From Micromonospora purpureochromogenes (GTDB lineage: Bacteria > Actinomycetota > Actinomycetes > Mycobacteriales > Micromonosporaceae), in the NCBI RefSeq assembly GCF_900091515.1, contig NZ_LT607410.1, forward strand, positions 5,766,001 to 5,830,000: DNA of 64,000 bases. Reading direction: 5' to 3'. Of this stretch, positions 44,953-58,232 are shown piece after piece. How positions within the stretch are numbered: position 1 is the stretch's first letter; every line of letters starts with the position of its first letter. Made by a program: the position numbers and the translations under genes. The notes under the pieces were generated by a model. The model did not search any database. It was not told the origin of the DNA and worked only from the letters and a program-made list of their open reading frames with translations.

Positions 44953-46428
44953 TCACAGCGCCGGTGGGGTGAACGTGCCGACCACGGACTCCAGCGCGGC
45001 GGCGACCCGGTACATCCGGTCGTCGGCCATCGTCGGGGCCATCACCTGCAGGCCGACGGGGAGCCCGTCGGAGAGGCCGCAGGGCACCGAGATGCCCGGG
45101 CCGCCGTACAGGTTGGTCGGGATGGTGAACAGGTCCGCCAGGTACATCTGGTAGGGGTCCGAGGTGCGCGCGCCGATCGGGAACGCCACGAACGGGGTGG
45201 TCGGCGAGATCAGCGCGTCGACCCGCTCGAAGGCGGCGGTGAAGTCCCGGGTGATCAGGGTGCGGACCTTCTGCGCCTGCCCGTAGTAGGCGTCGTAGTA
45301 GCCCGAGGAGAGGGCGTAGGTGCCGATCATGATGCGCCGCTTGACCTCGGCGCCGAAGCCGGCCTCCCGGGTCAGCGACATGACCTCCTCCAGCGACCGG
45401 TTGCCGTCGTCGCCGACCCGCAGGCCGAACCGGACGCCGTCGAACCGGGCCAGGTTGGAGGAGCACTCGCTGGGCGCGATCAGGTAGTACGCCGGCAGGG
45501 CGTACCGGAAGTGCGGGCAGGACACCTCGACGATCTCGGCGCCCAGCTTGGCCAGGGTGTCGACCGACTCGCGGAAGGCGGCCATCACGCCCGGCTCCGC
45601 GCCCTCCCCGGTCAACTCGGTGACGATGCCGAGCTTCACGCCGGTCAGGTCGCCGGTGGCGCCGAGCTTCGCGGCGGCCACCACGTCCGGCACCGGGGCC
45701 GGGATGGAGGTCGAGTCCCGCGGGTCGTGCCCGCCGATCACCTGGTGCAGCAGCGCGGCGTCGAGCACCGTACGGGCACACGGGCCGGGGGTGTCCAGCG
45801 ACGAGGAGAACGCCACCAGGCCGTACCGGGAGGTGCCGCCGTAGGTGGGCTTCGCGCCGACGGTGCCGGTGACCGCGCCAGGCTGGCGGATCGAGCCGCC
45901 GGTGTCCGAGCCGATCGCCAGCGGCGCCTCGTAGGCGGCCAGCGCGGCGGCGCTGCCGCCACCCGAGCCGCCCGGGATCCGGTCCAGGTCCCACGGGTTG
46001 TGGGTCGGGCCGTACGCGGAGTACTCGGTGGAGGAGCCCATCGCGAACTCGTCCATGTTGGTCTTGCCGAGCATCACCGTGCCGGCGTCGCGCAGCCGCT
46101 GCACGATCGTCGAGTCGTACGGCGGGCGCCACCCCTCGAGGATCTTGGACCCGACGGTGGTCGGCACGCCCTTGGTGGTGAGCACGTCCTTGACGGCGAC
46201 CGGCACGCCGGCCAGCGGGCCCAGCTCCTCGCCGGCGGCCCGGCGCTCGTCGACCGCGCGGGCGGCGGCCAGCGCACCCTCGGTGTCGACGTGCAGGAAG
46301 GCGTGCACCTGGTCGTCGACGGCGGCGATCCGGCCCAGGTGGGCCTGCGTCACCTCGACGGCGGAGGTCTCACCGCTGGCGACGAGACCGGCGATCTCCG
46401 TCGCGGTCATTCTGGTCAGGTCGCTCAT
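44953..46428 (-). CDS. gatA: Asp/Glu-tRNA amidotransferase subunit A
   Basis: GatA is the glutaminase subunit that releases ammonia for the transamidation. It belongs to the amidase-signature family. The catalytic Lys lies in VPVAVKDVL, the cis-Ser in [11 protein letters not shown] and the nucleophilic Ser in [12 protein letters not shown]. The product has 491 residues from the ATG that overlaps the gatC stop (ATGA). An in-frame ATG 93 bp upstream lies inside gatC and was not used. Confidence 0.97.
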   Translation of the reverse strand: MSDLTRMTATEIAGLVASGETSAVEVTQAHLGRIAAVDDQVHAFLHVDTEGALAAARAVDERRAAGEELGPLAGVPVAVKDVLTTKGVPTTVGSKILEGWRPPYDSTIVQRLRDAGTVMLGKTNMDEFAMGSSTEYSAYGPTHNPWDLDRIPGGSGGGSAAALAAYEAPLAIGSDTGGSIRQPGAVTGTVGAKPTYGGTSRYGLVAFSSSLDTPGPCARTVLDAALLHQVIGGHDPRDSTSIPAPVPDVVAAAKLGATGDLTGVKLGIVTELTGEGAEPGVMAAFRESVDTLAKLGAEIVEVSCPHFRYALPAYYLIAPSECSSNLARFDGVRFGLRVGDDGNRSLEEVMSLTREAGFGAEVKRRIMIGTYALSSGYYDAYYGQAQKVRTLITRDFTAAFERVDALISPTTPFVAFPIGARTSDPYQMYLADLFTIPTNLYGGPGISVPCGLSDGLPVGLQVMAPTMADDRMYRVAAALESVVGTFTPPAL

Positions 46429-46730
46429 GAGGCCACATCCTCGTCCAGGATCCGCGGGACGCGGAACCGCTGCTGGTCGGCGTCCGGCGCGCCCGACAGC
46501 GCCTCCTCCGGCGTCAGGCACGGCGTCACCACGTCCTCGCGGAGCACGTTGGTCAGCGGCACCGAGTGGGAGGTCGGCGGGATGTCCGCCGCGGCGACCT
46601 CGCCGACCTGGGCCACCGACTGGAGGATCACGTCGAGCTGGCCGGCGAAGACGTCCAACTCCTCCTCGGTGACGGCGAGCCGCGACAGTCGCGCCAGGTG
46701 CGCGACCTCCTCGCGGGAGATGGCGGCCAT
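46425..46730 (-). CDS. gatC: Asp/Glu-tRNA amidotransferase subunit C
   Basis: GatC is the small subunit that ties GatA and GatB together. The 101-residue protein has the family start [21 protein letters not shown], a middle [16 protein letters not shown] and an end [21 protein letters not shown] lies before the ATG. A TAGACT about 73 bp upstream on the minus strand is a likely -10 box of the operon. It is the first gene of gatCAB. Confidence 0.95.
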   Translation of the reverse strand: MAAISREEVAHLARLSRLAVTEEELDVFAGQLDVILQSVAQVGEVAAADIPPTSHSVPLTNVLREDVVTPCLTPEEALSGAPDADQQRFRVPRILDEDVAS

Positions 46731-46947
46731 CGGTGCCCCCTTCGTGGCTGTCCTGCTGCGTCTTCGGTGTGCCGGCCGCGCGATCGGAGATGACGCGCGG
46801 TGACCGGAGCGAGTCTATTGTCCTGCGGTCACGCCGACGCCTCCGACTCCCCCTGCGCCCGCCCGGTGAGTCGGTCCGGTCGCCGCCGCCGGCTCAGCCG
46901 GTCGGCCCGCCACGGCCGTCCCGGCGGTCGGCCAACCACCCCCGCGG

Positions 46948-49332
46948 TCAGCGGGTGGGGCGGCGCGGCACCTCGGCGTCCGGGCCGCCGCTCGGGTGCA
47001 CCGGCCGGTACCGGGCCAGCCAGGTCACCAGCTCGTCGGCCGGCATCGGCCGGGCGTGGAACCAGCCCTGCGCCACGTCGCAGCCGGCCGCGTGCAGCAT
47101 CCGCCAGGTCCGCTCGTCCTCCACGCCCTCGGCGACCACCCGCAGGCCGAGCGCGCCGGCCAGCTCGATCATCGACCGGACGATGGCGGCGTCGTCGGCG
47201 TCGTCGGCCATCCCGAGGACGAACGAGCGGTCCACCTTCACCTCGGCCAGCGGCAGCCGGCGCAGGTGCTGCAACGACGAGTACCCGGTGCCGAAGTCGT
47301 CCAGGGAGATGGCCACCCCGATCCGGTGCAGCCGGGAGATGGTGGTGAGCACCCGGCGGGGGTCGGCCATCAGCGCGCCCTCGGTGATCTCCAGTTGCAG
47401 TCGTTCGGGGGCCACCCCGAAGGCGGCCAGCCGGTCGGCGATCCGGTCGGCGATCTCGCCGGTGTGCAGGTCGCGGACGCTGACGTTGAGCGCCGCCCGC
47501 AGGTGGACGCCGGCCGCCGACCACTTGGCCAGCTGTTCCACCACGTCGTCGACCACCCGCTGGGTGAGCAGCCGCATCACCGCGCTCTGCTCGGCCACCC
47601 GGATCAGCTCCTCCGGGTCCACCATGCCCCGGCGCGGGTGCCGCCAGCGCAGCAGCGCCTCCACCCCGACGACCTCGCCGGTGGCGATGGCGATCTGCGG
47701 TTGGTAGTACATCGTGATGACGCCCACGTCGGCCGCCGCGTCCTCAACCCGTTCCACCGGGGCGGAAACCGCCGGCGACTCGGGCCGCTCGGGCTCGGCG
47801 GTGGGCTGCCCGGCGCGGCGGCGGGTGGGGTCGGCGCCGGTCAGGATCTGGTTCAGCAGTTCGTCGGAGCCGTCCACCGTGACCCGCGCCCGCCGGCGCC
47901 GGGGCCACCACCGCGCGCCCGCGCCGTTCGCCCCGGTGCCGTCCGGTCCCGCGGCGTCCGTCCCGGCGGCGAGCCGGGCGGGCAGCGCGGCGCCGTCACC
48001 GCCCCGCACGGTCCGCCCGGCGGGCGGCCCCGCCTCGAGTACGCGGCGCAGGTCGGCCAGGAGCCCCAGGCGCTCGGCCGAGTTGTGGTCCGACTCGGCG
48101 GCGTAGACGGCGACGGTGTCGTTGCGGTGCTTGGCGTCGTACATCGCCACGTCGGCGTGGCGCATCAGGGTGGCGAAGTCCTCGCCGTGCTCGGGGAAGA
48201 GCGCGATGCCGATCGAAGCGCCGACGTCCAGCGGCAGCCCGTCCAGCGACACCGGTTCGGTGAGCGCCGTCACCACCCGGTCGGCCAGCTCGCGGGCCTC
48301 GTCGACGCCGTCGAGCCGGCCGGCGACGATGGCGAACTCGTCCCCGCCGAGGCGGGCCAGCATGTCCCGGCCGCCGACGACGTCCACCAGCCGGGCGCTC
48401 ACCTCGACCAGCAGCCGGTCGCCGACGGCGTGACCGAGCGCGTCGTTGACGTTCTTGAACCGGTCCAGGTCGATCAGGAGCAGGGCCAGGTGGGCGTCCC
48501 GGTCGCCCTTGGCGACCCGCTCGGCGTGCAGGTGCACCTGCTCGGCCACCTCGGCGAGCAGCGCCTTGCGGTTGGGCAGGCCGGTGAGCGGGTCCAGCGC
48601 GGCGAGGTGTTCCTGCTCGGTGGAGAGCCGGGACATCCGGTAGACGGCGAAGAGCGGCACCAGCACCAGCGGGATCAGCGCGGCGCTGGCCCGGGCGGCG
48701 GTGACCAGCACCGGGGCGAGCAGCAGCAGCGAACCGGTGGAGAGCAGCTCGTACGGCAGCGCCTGGCGCACGCTCGGCCACCACCGGCCGCCGAAGCGCA
48801 GCCGCAGCGCGCTGCTGACCAGGCCGTAGTTGACGGCGAACCAGGTGAGGGTGGCGCCGCCGACGGCGGTCACGTCCGTCCAGCCCAGCCGGCCGCCGTC
48901 GAAGAGTCCGCCCGGCCCGAGCCGGAGCACCAGGTACGCGGCGCCGAGCGCGCAGGCGTACTGGGCGGCGTTGAAGGTGGTCCGCCAGAGGGCGTGGCGC
49001 ATCCGCCAGCCGGAGACGGCGACCGCGACGGCCTGCACCGCCACGGCCGGGCCCAGCCCCCAGCCGAGCAGGATCGCGAAGGTGAAGCAGGTGGACGGGA
49101 AGACGGCCGAGGTGTGCCGCCGGCCGGGCGGGACGAAGGGCCGCGCGTCACAGGCGACGGCGAGCGCCGCCATCGCCCAGAACGCCGCCGGCAGCCGGGG
49201 CAGGCGGTCGGGGAGCCCGATCAGCGGCAGGGCGGAGACCAGCAGCGCCAGCCCGACCACCGCGGCGACGAAGCCGGCGAACCGCGCCTCCCGCCCAGGC
49301 GGGACGGAGTTGCGGGGGTCGGCGGTCTCCAT
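46948..49332 (-). CDS. membrane GGDEF-EAL c-di-GMP enzyme with long linker
   Basis: The 794-residue protein has about eight N-terminal membrane helices (20-250), a GGDEF domain (about 265-425), a low-complexity Pro/Ala/Arg linker of about 100 residues and an EAL domain (about 535-785). The GGDEF motif is intact, but the RxxD inhibitory site is absent (GGRD at that place). All phosphodiesterase motifs are canonical: EALLRW, EITE, DDFGTGYSSL, VKVD, AEGVED. It can thus make or break c-di-GMP, and without an I-site it should escape product inhibition. The ATG follows GGGAGG. It lies downstream of ligA on the same strand. Confidence 0.93.
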   Translation of the reverse strand: METADPRNSVPPGREARFAGFVAAVVGLALLVSALPLIGLPDRLPRLPAAFWAMAALAVACDARPFVPPGRRHTSAVFPSTCFTFAILLGWGLGPAVAVQAVAVAVSGWRMRHALWRTTFNAAQYACALGAAYLVLRLGPGGLFDGGRLGWTDVTAVGGATLTWFAVNYGLVSSALRLRFGGRWWPSVRQALPYELLSTGSLLLLAPVLVTAARASAALIPLVLVPLFAVYRMSRLSTEQEHLAALDPLTGLPNRKALLAEVAEQVHLHAERVAKGDRDAHLALLLIDLDRFKNVNDALGHAVGDRLLVEVSARLVDVVGGRDMLARLGGDEFAIVAGRLDGVDEARELADRVVTALTEPVSLDGLPLDVGASIGIALFPEHGEDFATLMRHADVAMYDAKHRNDTVAVYAAESDHNSAERLGLLADLRRVLEAGPPAGRTVRGGDGAALPARLAAGTDAAGPDGTGANGAGARWWPRRRRARVTVDGSDELLNQILTGADPTRRRAGQPTAEPERPESPAVSAPVERVEDAAADVGVITMYYQPQIAIATGEVVGVEALLRWRHPRRGMVDPEELIRVAEQSAVMRLLTQRVVDDVVEQLAKWSAAGVHLRAALNVSVRDLHTGEIADRIADRLAAFGVAPERLQLEITEGALMADPRRVLTTISRLHRIGVAISLDDFGTGYSSLQHLRRLPLAEVKVDRSFVLGMADDADDAAIVRSMIELAGALGLRVVAEGVEDERTWRMLHAAGCDVAQGWFHARPMPADELVTWLARYRPVHPSGGPDAEVPRRPTR

Positions 49333-49489
49333 CGCACCTCCCGGGCATGCGGTCCGCGGCGCGCGCCGGTCGCGCACCGTGCCCCAATGAAACGCCCTGA
49401 GTGGCCGTAGCCCGAGGCGACAGTCACGAATCGGTCGTAGTCGTAATTAAGTTGGTATACGACCCCAAGATCCCCGCCGGGGCGCCGGC

Positions 49490-52381
<2,892 letters not shown>

Positions 52382-52406
52382 GCGCAGGTCGGGCGGCCGG
52401 GACGGG

Positions 52407-53420
52407 TCAGTCCCAGCGGGTGGCGAGGGTGGTGAGCTGGTCGGCGTACTCGATGCGGGTCGACCAGTCCCGCGGCCAGGCGGCCAGGCCGCGGGCGGCG
52501 CCGACGAAGGCGCCGGCCAGGGCGGCGATCGAGTCGGAGTCGCCGGCGGTGCTCGCGCCCCGGGCGATCGCGGCGACCGGGTCGTCGGGGTGGCGCAGCG
52601 CGCAGAGCAGGGCGGTGGCCAGCGCCTCCTCGGCGATCCACGCCTCGCCGGTGTCCCGGCACGGGTCGCCGCCGTCATCGGGCCGGCCCAGCGCGGCGAC
52701 CAGGCGGTCCAACGCCTGCCGGCACTCGTCCCAGCCCCGGGCGACGAACTCCTCCGGGGACGTCGCGCCGGGCCGCTGCCAGAGGTCGCCGAGCCAGTCG
52801 GCGCGGTAGACCCGCCGCTGCTCTTCCGCCCGCGCGATGAGCAGGCCGGGCAGTTCGGTCAGGCCCGCGCCGTCGCGCAGCAGCCGCACCGCGTACGCGG
52901 TCAGCTCGCTGGCCGCCAGGCCGGTCGGATGACCGTGGGTGAGACCGGCCTGGAGCTGGGCCAGCCCGGCGAGGGTGTCCAGGTCGACGTCGAGCAGCCC
53001 TACCGGCGTGACCCGCATGTTCGCGCCGCAGCCCTTCGAGCCGGCCACGGTCGCCTCCTGCCAGCGCAGCCCGCGGCCCAGCTCGGCGCAGGCCCGCAGG
53101 CAGGTCATCCCCGGGGCGCGATTGTTGTCCGGGCTGACCGCCCACTCGCCGAAGCGCTGCCGCAGCAGCGGCTCGACCACCTCCGGGGTGTACGCGGACG
53201 CGTCGTGCAGCGCCCACGCCACGGCCAGCGCCATCTGCGTGTCGTCGGTGACCAGCGCCGGATCGCCGACCAGCTCACGCGGGCCGCCCGGGCCGTAGCG
53301 ACGGGTGATCTCGGCGACGGTCAGGAACTCGGTCGGCTTGCCGAGGGCGTCGCCGTAAGCGAGACCGAAGAGCGAACCGGAGGCACGGCGGGGCGGGGAG
53401 TCGATCACGCCCGCGATCAT
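52407..53420 (-). CDS. ADP-ribosylglycohydrolase-family protein
   Basis: Members of this DraG/ARH family remove ADP-ribose from proteins or nucleic acid, or act on related ADP-ribose compounds, with two Mg2+ ions. The 337-residue product has the three metal-ligand regions: GDALGKPTEF, TDDTQMAL and the late TAGDSDSIAALAGAFVGA. The ATG that begins MIAGVID was chosen; its ribosome binding site is weak, and a GTG 12 bp downstream is possible. No ADP-ribosyltransferase gene is in the window. It may form an operon with the upstream VOC gene (37-bp gap). Confidence 0.88.
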   Translation of the reverse strand: MIAGVIDSPPRRASGSLFGLAYGDALGKPTEFLTVAEITRRYGPGGPRELVGDPALVTDDTQMALAVAWALHDASAYTPEVVEPLLRQRFGEWAVSPDNNRAPGMTCLRACAELGRGLRWQEATVAGSKGCGANMRVTPVGLLDVDLDTLAGLAQLQAGLTHGHPTGLAASELTAYAVRLLRDGAGLTELPGLLIARAEEQRRVYRADWLGDLWQRPGATSPEEFVARGWDECRQALDRLVAALGRPDDGGDPCRDTGEAWIAEEALATALLCALRHPDDPVAAIARGASTAGDSDSIAALAGAFVGAARGLAAWPRDWSTRIEYADQLTTLATRWD

Positions 53421-53457
53421 GCCGCCCGGCCGCAACCCCCGGCCGGCCGCGGTCGGC

Positions 53458-53826
53458 TCAGTCCCAGCAGAGGCAGAACGGGTGACCGGCGGGGTCGGCG
53501 TAGACCCGCCAGCCGTCCCCCTCGCCCGGCAACCGGCGCGCGCCGAGGGCGAGCACCGCCTTCTCCGCCGCCTCGATGTCGTCGACGGTGACGTCGAGGT
53601 GGAACTGCTGGGGCCGCTCCGGATCCGGCCAGGCCGGGGCCCGCAGGTTGAGCGCCTTCTGGAAGGCGAGCCGCGGCTGGTGCCCCGGCGAGCCGCCGAG
53701 CACCACCCAGTCGTCGCCGTCGGAGTTCTCCTCCACCAGCGGCAGGCCGAGCAGCTCGGCGTAGAAGCCGGCCAGAGTCCGTGGATCGGGGCAGTCGATC
53801 ACCGTTGAGCGCAGCTGTCCAATCAT
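53458..53826 (-). CDS. VOC (glyoxalase/bleomycin-resistance) superfamily protein
   Basis: The 122-residue protein is a two-unit VOC domain: STVIDCPDPRTLAGFYAELLGLPLV at the start, QFHLDVTVDDIEAAEKAVLALGA in the middle, and the terminal DPAGHPFCLCW. Such proteins range from metal-dependent lyases and dioxygenases to drug-binding proteins; the function here is unknown. The second ATG (MIGQLRS) was used because AGGATGG lies 7 nt upstream; another ATG three codons earlier is possible. Confidence 0.85.
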   Translation of the reverse strand: MIGQLRSTVIDCPDPRTLAGFYAELLGLPLVEENSDGDDWVVLGGSPGHQPRLAFQKALNLRAPAWPDPERPQQFHLDVTVDDIEAAEKAVLALGARRLPGEGDGWRVYADPAGHPFCLCWD

Positions 53827-53862
53827 GACGGCCATCCTGCCCGCCGGGTACGACGGAAAACC

Positions 53863-54867
53863 TCACTCCTCGTGCAGTCGCCGGCCGGCGTCCCGGCAGG
53901 CGGCCAGCACGGCCCGGGCGTACCCGGGGGTGGCGTTGGCCAGACCGCAGGCCGGGGTGACCACCACCTGCTCGGCGAGCTGTCGACGCGGGAAGCCGAG
54001 GCGGTCCCAGAGCGTGCGTACCCGGTCGGCGACCTCGGCCGAGGTCGGCGCGCGACCGGCGGACGGCGGCTGGGTGGGCGCGGCGCCGGCGAACAGCCCG
54101 AGCCCGGCGTCGATCACCTCGCCGAGCGGGTCCAGGTCGGTGACCAGCGCGAGGTCCAGCGCCACGGCGACCGCCCCGGTCGACCGGATCAGCTCCAGCG
54201 GCACGTCCGGCGCGCAGCAGTGCACCACGGTCGGCACCCCGGCCGCCTCCATCACGCTGCGCAGCAGGTCGCGGGCCACCTCGGACCCGACCGGCCGGTG
54301 CGCGCCGAAGCCGCTCTCGGTGGGCACCCGCCCGGCGAGCACCGCCGGCAGGGACGGCTCGTCGAGCTGGAGCAGCACCGACGCCCCGGGCAGCCGGCGG
54401 GCCACCGCCTCGACGTGCAGCCGCAGCCCCTCGGCCAGGGATCCGGCCAGGTCGCGCACCGCGCCCGGATCACGCAGCAGCCGCCCGCCGATCGGCAGCT
54501 CCAGCGCGGCCGCCAGGGTGAACGGTCCGGCCGCCTGGATCTTCACCGGCCCGGTGTACCCCTCGGCCTGCTCGGCGAGCTGGTCGAGGTCGCGTTCCAT
54601 CAGGTCCCGGGCCCGCCGCAGGTCCCGGCCGGGGCGCAACGCGATCCGCCAGCGGCCCGCGTAGAGCTCGACCGGCAGCTCCACCAGCAACCCGCCGGTC
54701 CGGCCGATGAGGTCGGCGCCCGGTCCACGGGCGGGCAGTTCGGGCAGGTGGGGTAGGGCGGGCAGCTCGCCGAGGACGACCCGCTGCGCTTCGGCGATGT
54801 CGGTGCCGGGCAGCGAACCGATGCCGGTCGCCGCCCCCGCGGGCCAGGGCCAAGGCTGATCAGTCAC
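53863..54867 (-). CDS. short cobalamin-independent methionine synthase-like protein
   Basis: The 334-residue product corresponds to the C-terminal catalytic barrel of MetE only. GIGSLPGTD at the start, the zinc ligands in VVHCCAPD and TPACGLAN, and the LQLDEPSLP segment are present. The N-terminal folate-binding half of classical MetE (about 750 residues in total) is missing. Such short forms exist in archaea and actinobacteria and may take the methyl group from a corrinoid protein or another donor. So methionine synthesis is likely but not certain. It lies 50 bp after mnmA on the same strand. Confidence 0.85.
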   Translation of the reverse strand: MTDQPWPWPAGAATGIGSLPGTDIAEAQRVVLGELPALPHLPELPARGPGADLIGRTGGLLVELPVELYAGRWRIALRPGRDLRRARDLMERDLDQLAEQAEGYTGPVKIQAAGPFTLAAALELPIGGRLLRDPGAVRDLAGSLAEGLRLHVEAVARRLPGASVLLQLDEPSLPAVLAGRVPTESGFGAHRPVGSEVARDLLRSVMEAAGVPTVVHCCAPDVPLELIRSTGAVAVALDLALVTDLDPLGEVIDAGLGLFAGAAPTQPPSAGRAPTSAEVADRVRTLWDRLGFPRRQLAEQVVVTPACGLANATPGYARAVLAACRDAGRRLHEE

Positions 54868-54917
54868 GGCCGAAGGGTAGCCGCTCGGCGTGGCCGGCCG
54901 GAGGCGGACGGCAGCGG

Positions 54918-55991
54918 TCAGCCGGTGATGGTGGCCGAGCCGAGCACCACGTCTCCGGCCGGATCCGGCCGGTACGCGACGATCGCCTGCCCGGCGGCCA
55001 CCCCGCGTACCGGGCGGCGCAGCTCGGCGCGGAGCCCGTCGTCGGCCAGCTCCACGGTGGCGGGAACCACGTCACCGTGGGCGCGCAGCTGGACCTCGCA
55101 CTCGACCGGCGCGGTCGGCCGCTCGCCGCCGGTCCAGACGGGACGGGTGGCCCGCACCCGGGAGACGTCCAGCGCCTCGGCCGGGCCGACGGTCACCGTG
55201 TTGGTCTTCGGGGTGATGGAGAGCACGTAGCGGGGGCGGCCGTCCGGGGCGGGCCGGTCCAGGTGCAGGCCGCGCCGCTGCCCGACGGTGTACGCGTACG
55301 CGCCGGTGTGGCTGCCCACCACCGTGCCGGTGAGCGCGTCGACCACGTCGCCGGGCGCCTCGCCGAGCCGGCCGGCGAGGAAGCCGCGGGTGTCGCCGTC
55401 GGCGATGAAGCAGATGTCGTGCGAGTCCGGCTTGTCGGCCACCGCCAGCCCGCGCCGGGCCGCCTCCTCGCGGACCTGCGCCTTGGTGGAGTCACCGAGC
55501 GGGAAGAGGGACCGGTCGAGCTGCTCCCGGGTCAGCACGGCGAGCACGTACGACTGGTCCTTGGCGAGGTCGACGCTGCGGCGCAGCAGGCCGTCCGCGC
55601 CGAGCCGGGCGTGGTGGCCGGTGACCACCGCGTCGAAGCCCAGGGCCACCGCCCGGTCCAGCACCGCCGCGAACTTGATCTTCTCGTTGCAGCGCAGGCA
55701 GGGATTCGGGGTACGGCCGGCCGCGTACTCGGCGACGAAGTCGTCCACCACGTCGGCGTGGAACCGCTCGGCCATGTCCCAGACGTAGAACGGGATGCCG
55801 ATCACGTCGGCGGCCCGTCGCGCGTCCCGGGAGTCCTCCAGGGTGCAGCAGCCGCGCGCCCCGGTGCGGTAGGTCTGCGGGTTGCGGGCCAGCGCCAGGT
55901 GCACCCCGGTCACGTCGTGCCCCGCCTCCACGGCGCGCGCCGCCGCGACGGCGGAGTCCACCCCGCCCGACATCGCCGCCAGAACCCTCAC
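54918..55991 (-). CDS. mnmA: tRNA-specific 2-thiouridylase
   Basis: MnmA thiolates uridine 34 in the wobble position of Lys, Glu and Gln tRNAs with ATP and sulfur from a cysteine desulfurase. The 357-residue protein has the PP-loop SGGVDS at 8-13, and catalytic cysteines 101 (in [12 protein letters not shown]) and 194 (in DICFI). The C-terminal half forms two beta domains that bind tRNA. The GTG start has GGAGG 8 nt upstream. The desulfurase gene lies directly upstream on the same strand, which fits sulfur transfer between the two. Confidence 0.96.
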   Translation of the reverse strand: MRVLAAMSGGVDSAVAAARAVEAGHDVTGVHLALARNPQTYRTGARGCCTLEDSRDARRAADVIGIPFYVWDMAERFHADVVDDFVAEYAAGRTPNPCLRCNEKIKFAAVLDRAVALGFDAVVTGHHARLGADGLLRRSVDLAKDQSYVLAVLTREQLDRSLFPLGDSTKAQVREEAARRGLAVADKPDSHDICFIADGDTRGFLAGRLGEAPGDVVDALTGTVVGSHTGAYAYTVGQRRGLHLDRPAPDGRPRYVLSITPKTNTVTVGPAEALDVSRVRATRPVWTGGERPTAPVECEVQLRAHGDVVPATVELADDGLRAELRRPVRGVAAGQAIVAYRPDPAGDVVLGSATITG

Positions 55992-56195
55992 CGTGACACC
56001 TCCCTCACCCCACGACCCTATCCGCCCCCGCGCCGCCCTCCCCACCCCCGCCACCCGGCTGCGCCGCCGGTCACCGCCAGCCGCGCGTTCGGGCACTCAC
56101 GGCCGGGACGAACCGGGCGAAGCGGCACCGCGGCCGACCGTCGGGGCCGGCGGCAAAGCACCCGCCGCCGGTCGCCGCGGCGGGATGGCGGCGGG

Positions 56196-57371
56196 TCAGC
56201 GGAGGGTACGCAGGGCGGCCGCGCGGCGGGCCCGGTCGACGGCCGCCGGGAGGGCGGCGATCAGGGCGTCCACGTCGGCGGGGGTGCTGGTGTGGCCGAG
56301 GGTGAAGCGCAGCGAGGAGCGGGCCCGGTCGTCGTCGGCGCCCATCGCGATCAGCACGTGCGAGGGCTGGGCCACCCCGGCTGAGCAGGCCGAGCCGGTG
56401 GAGCAGGCGATGCCCTGGGCGTCGAGCAGGAGCAGCAGCGCGTCCCCCTCGCAGCCGGGGAAGGAGAAGTGCGCGTTGCCGGGCAGCCGGTCGGTCGGGT
56501 CGCCGTTGAAGATCACCTCGGGCACCGCCTCGCGGACCCGCCGGACCAGGTCGTCGCGGAGCGCGGCCACCCGTACGGCGTACTCCTGCTGACCCTTCAC
56601 CGCGGCCTCGACGGCGACGGCGAAGGCCACGATGCCGGCGGTGTCGAGCGTGCCGGAGCGGACGTCGCGCTCCTGGCCGCCGCCGTGCAGCAGCGGGGTG
56701 GCCGGCACGTCGCGGGCCAGCAGCAGGGCACCGACCCCGGTCGGGCCGCCGAGCTTGTGCCCGGTGACGGTGAGCGCCGAGACGCCGCTGGCGGCGAAGT
56801 CCACCGGCACCTGACCGACCGCCTGGATCGCGTCGGTGTGGAACGGGACCCCGTGCGCGGCGGCCACCGCGGCCAGCTCGGCCACCGGCTGGACCGTGCC
56901 GACCTCGTTGTTGGCCCACATCGCGGTCACCACGGCGACCCGGTCGGCGTGCGCGGCCAGCTCGGCGCGGAGCCGTTCCGGGTCGAGCCGGCCGGCCGCG
57001 TCCACCGGCAGCCAGCCCACCTCGGCGCCCTCGTGGTCGGCCAGCCAGTCCACCGCGTCGAGCACCGCGTGGTGCTCGACCGCGCTGGAGACCACCCGGA
57101 CCCGGCCCGGGTCGGCGGCGCGGCGGGCCCAGAAGACGCCCTTGACGGCGAGGTTGTCGCTTTCCGTGCCGCCGCCGGTGAAGACCACCTCGGAAGGGCG
57201 GGCGCCCAGCGCTGCGGCGACCCGTTCCCGCGACTCCTCCACCCGTCGCCGGGCGCGCCGGCCCGCCGCGTGCAGCGACGACGCGTTGCCGACCTCGCGG
57301 GCGGTGGCGACGTACGCCGCCAACGCCTCGTCGAGCATCGGGGTCGTCGCCGCGTGATCCAGGTATGCCAT
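56196..57371 (-). CDS. cysteine desulfurase (IscS/NifS type)
   Basis: This PLP enzyme takes sulfur from cysteine as a persulfide for tRNA thiolation and Fe-S assembly. The 391-residue protein has the PLP Lys206 in [10 protein letters not shown] and the active-site Cys329 in GSACSAG, with HAATT at the start and TGGGTESDN binding the cofactor. An ATG directly after an alternative GTG was chosen. It is 204 bp upstream of mnmA on the same strand, as in M. tuberculosis (iscS-trmU). No scaffold or SUF gene is near, so a tRNA role is favoured. Confidence 0.94.
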   Translation of the reverse strand: MAYLDHAATTPMLDEALAAYVATAREVGNASSLHAAGRRARRRVEESRERVAAALGARPSEVVFTGGGTESDNLAVKGVFWARRAADPGRVRVVSSAVEHHAVLDAVDWLADHEGAEVGWLPVDAAGRLDPERLRAELAAHADRVAVVTAMWANNEVGTVQPVAELAAVAAAHGVPFHTDAIQAVGQVPVDFAASGVSALTVTGHKLGGPTGVGALLLARDVPATPLLHGGGQERDVRSGTLDTAGIVAFAVAVEAAVKGQQEYAVRVAALRDDLVRRVREAVPEVIFNGDPTDRLPGNAHFSFPGCEGDALLLLLDAQGIACSTGSACSAGVAQPSHVLIAMGADDDRARSSLRFTLGHTSTPADVDALIAALPAAVDRARRAAALRTLR

Positions 57372-57569
57372 CACCGTTCAGCCTAACGGCCTGCAGCCGT
57401 CCCGCCGGACGCCGGACCACCGGGGGCCGGGCCCGGCGCCGGGGCGGGGAGAGCGCCCTCCCCGCTCCGGCGGGCCGGCCCGGCGGGGTCCGCGCCGGGC
57501 GGGGCGCCGCACGAGGGCGCCATCGGGGCGGGGAGGGCCGGCGGATGGCGGGGCCACCTGTGTCACGGC

Positions 57570-58232
57570 TCAGGCCGGTACGGCCGTGACGACGACGTTG
57601 TCCCGGTAGTGCCGGGTCTTCGGCTCGAACGGGCCACCACAGGTGATCAGCGTCAGCCGCGGTCGGCCGTCCCGGGCGAAGTACCGCTCCAGCGGGATCT
57701 TCGTCTTGGCGTACTCCTCGCGGGCGACCACCCGGTACGCCCGCTGCTTCCCGTCGGCGCCGGTGACGGTGAGGGCGTCGTCGCGGTCCAGCTCGCGCAG
57801 CCGGAAGAAGGCCCCCTTGCCCTGCTCGGCACTGTCCACGTGCCCGGCGATCACCACCGACCCCGCCTCGGCCTCCAGGCCGGGGCCGTAGCGGTACCAG
57901 CCGATCCGGTCGACGCTCGGCGGCACCTCGAACTCGTCGGTGCGCGTGTTGATGCCGACCGGGTCGACGGTGGCGGTCACGCCGATCCCCGGGATGCTCA
58001 GCTTCACCGGCGGGACGGTCTCCCCGCCGGCGGGCAGCTCACCCGAGGTGACCGGCACGGAGGCGCCGGTGGCGGTCGCCGACGGGGTCGGGGTGGCGGT
58101 GGCCAGGGCCGCCGCCTCGTCGGCGCCGACGTCCTCGACCGGCTGCGAGCCGCACGCCACCAGGGCGGCTACGGTGAGCGCGGCGACGCCGGCGGCGATG
58201 GCCCCCAGCGCCCCGCGGTTGCGCACCGTCAC
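57570..58232 (-). CDS. sortase (class E/F-like), lipoprotein-type signal
   Basis: Sortases attach surface proteins to the cell wall by transpeptidation. The 220-residue product has an export signal ending in a lipobox-like LVACG (Cys27), a Thr/Pro/Ala-rich stretch, and a sortase barrel with catalytic His131 (IAGHVDS), Cys198 (TLITCGG) and Arg210 (HYRDN). Its GTG start overlaps the stop of the DUF4397 gene (GTGA), so the two are coupled. A diacylglycerol anchor on a sortase is unusual but not unknown. The upstream surface protein is the natural candidate partner, although it has no LPxTG motif. Confidence 0.9.
   Translation of the reverse strand: MTVRNRGALGAIAAGVAALTVAALVACGSQPVEDVGADEAAALATATPTPSATATGASVPVTSGELPAGGETVPPVKLSIPGIGVTATVDPVGINTRTDEFEVPPSVDRIGWYRYGPGLEAEAGSVVIAGHVDSAEQGKGAFFRLRELDRDDALTVTGADGKQRAYRVVAREEYAKTKIPLERYFARDGRPRLTLITCGGPFEPKTRHYRDNVVVTAVPA

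Noticed and set aside
46996..49410. 804-codon plus-strand open frame opposite the third GGDEF-EAL gene
   Set aside because: Shadow frame of a gene with clear catalytic motifs on the other strand.
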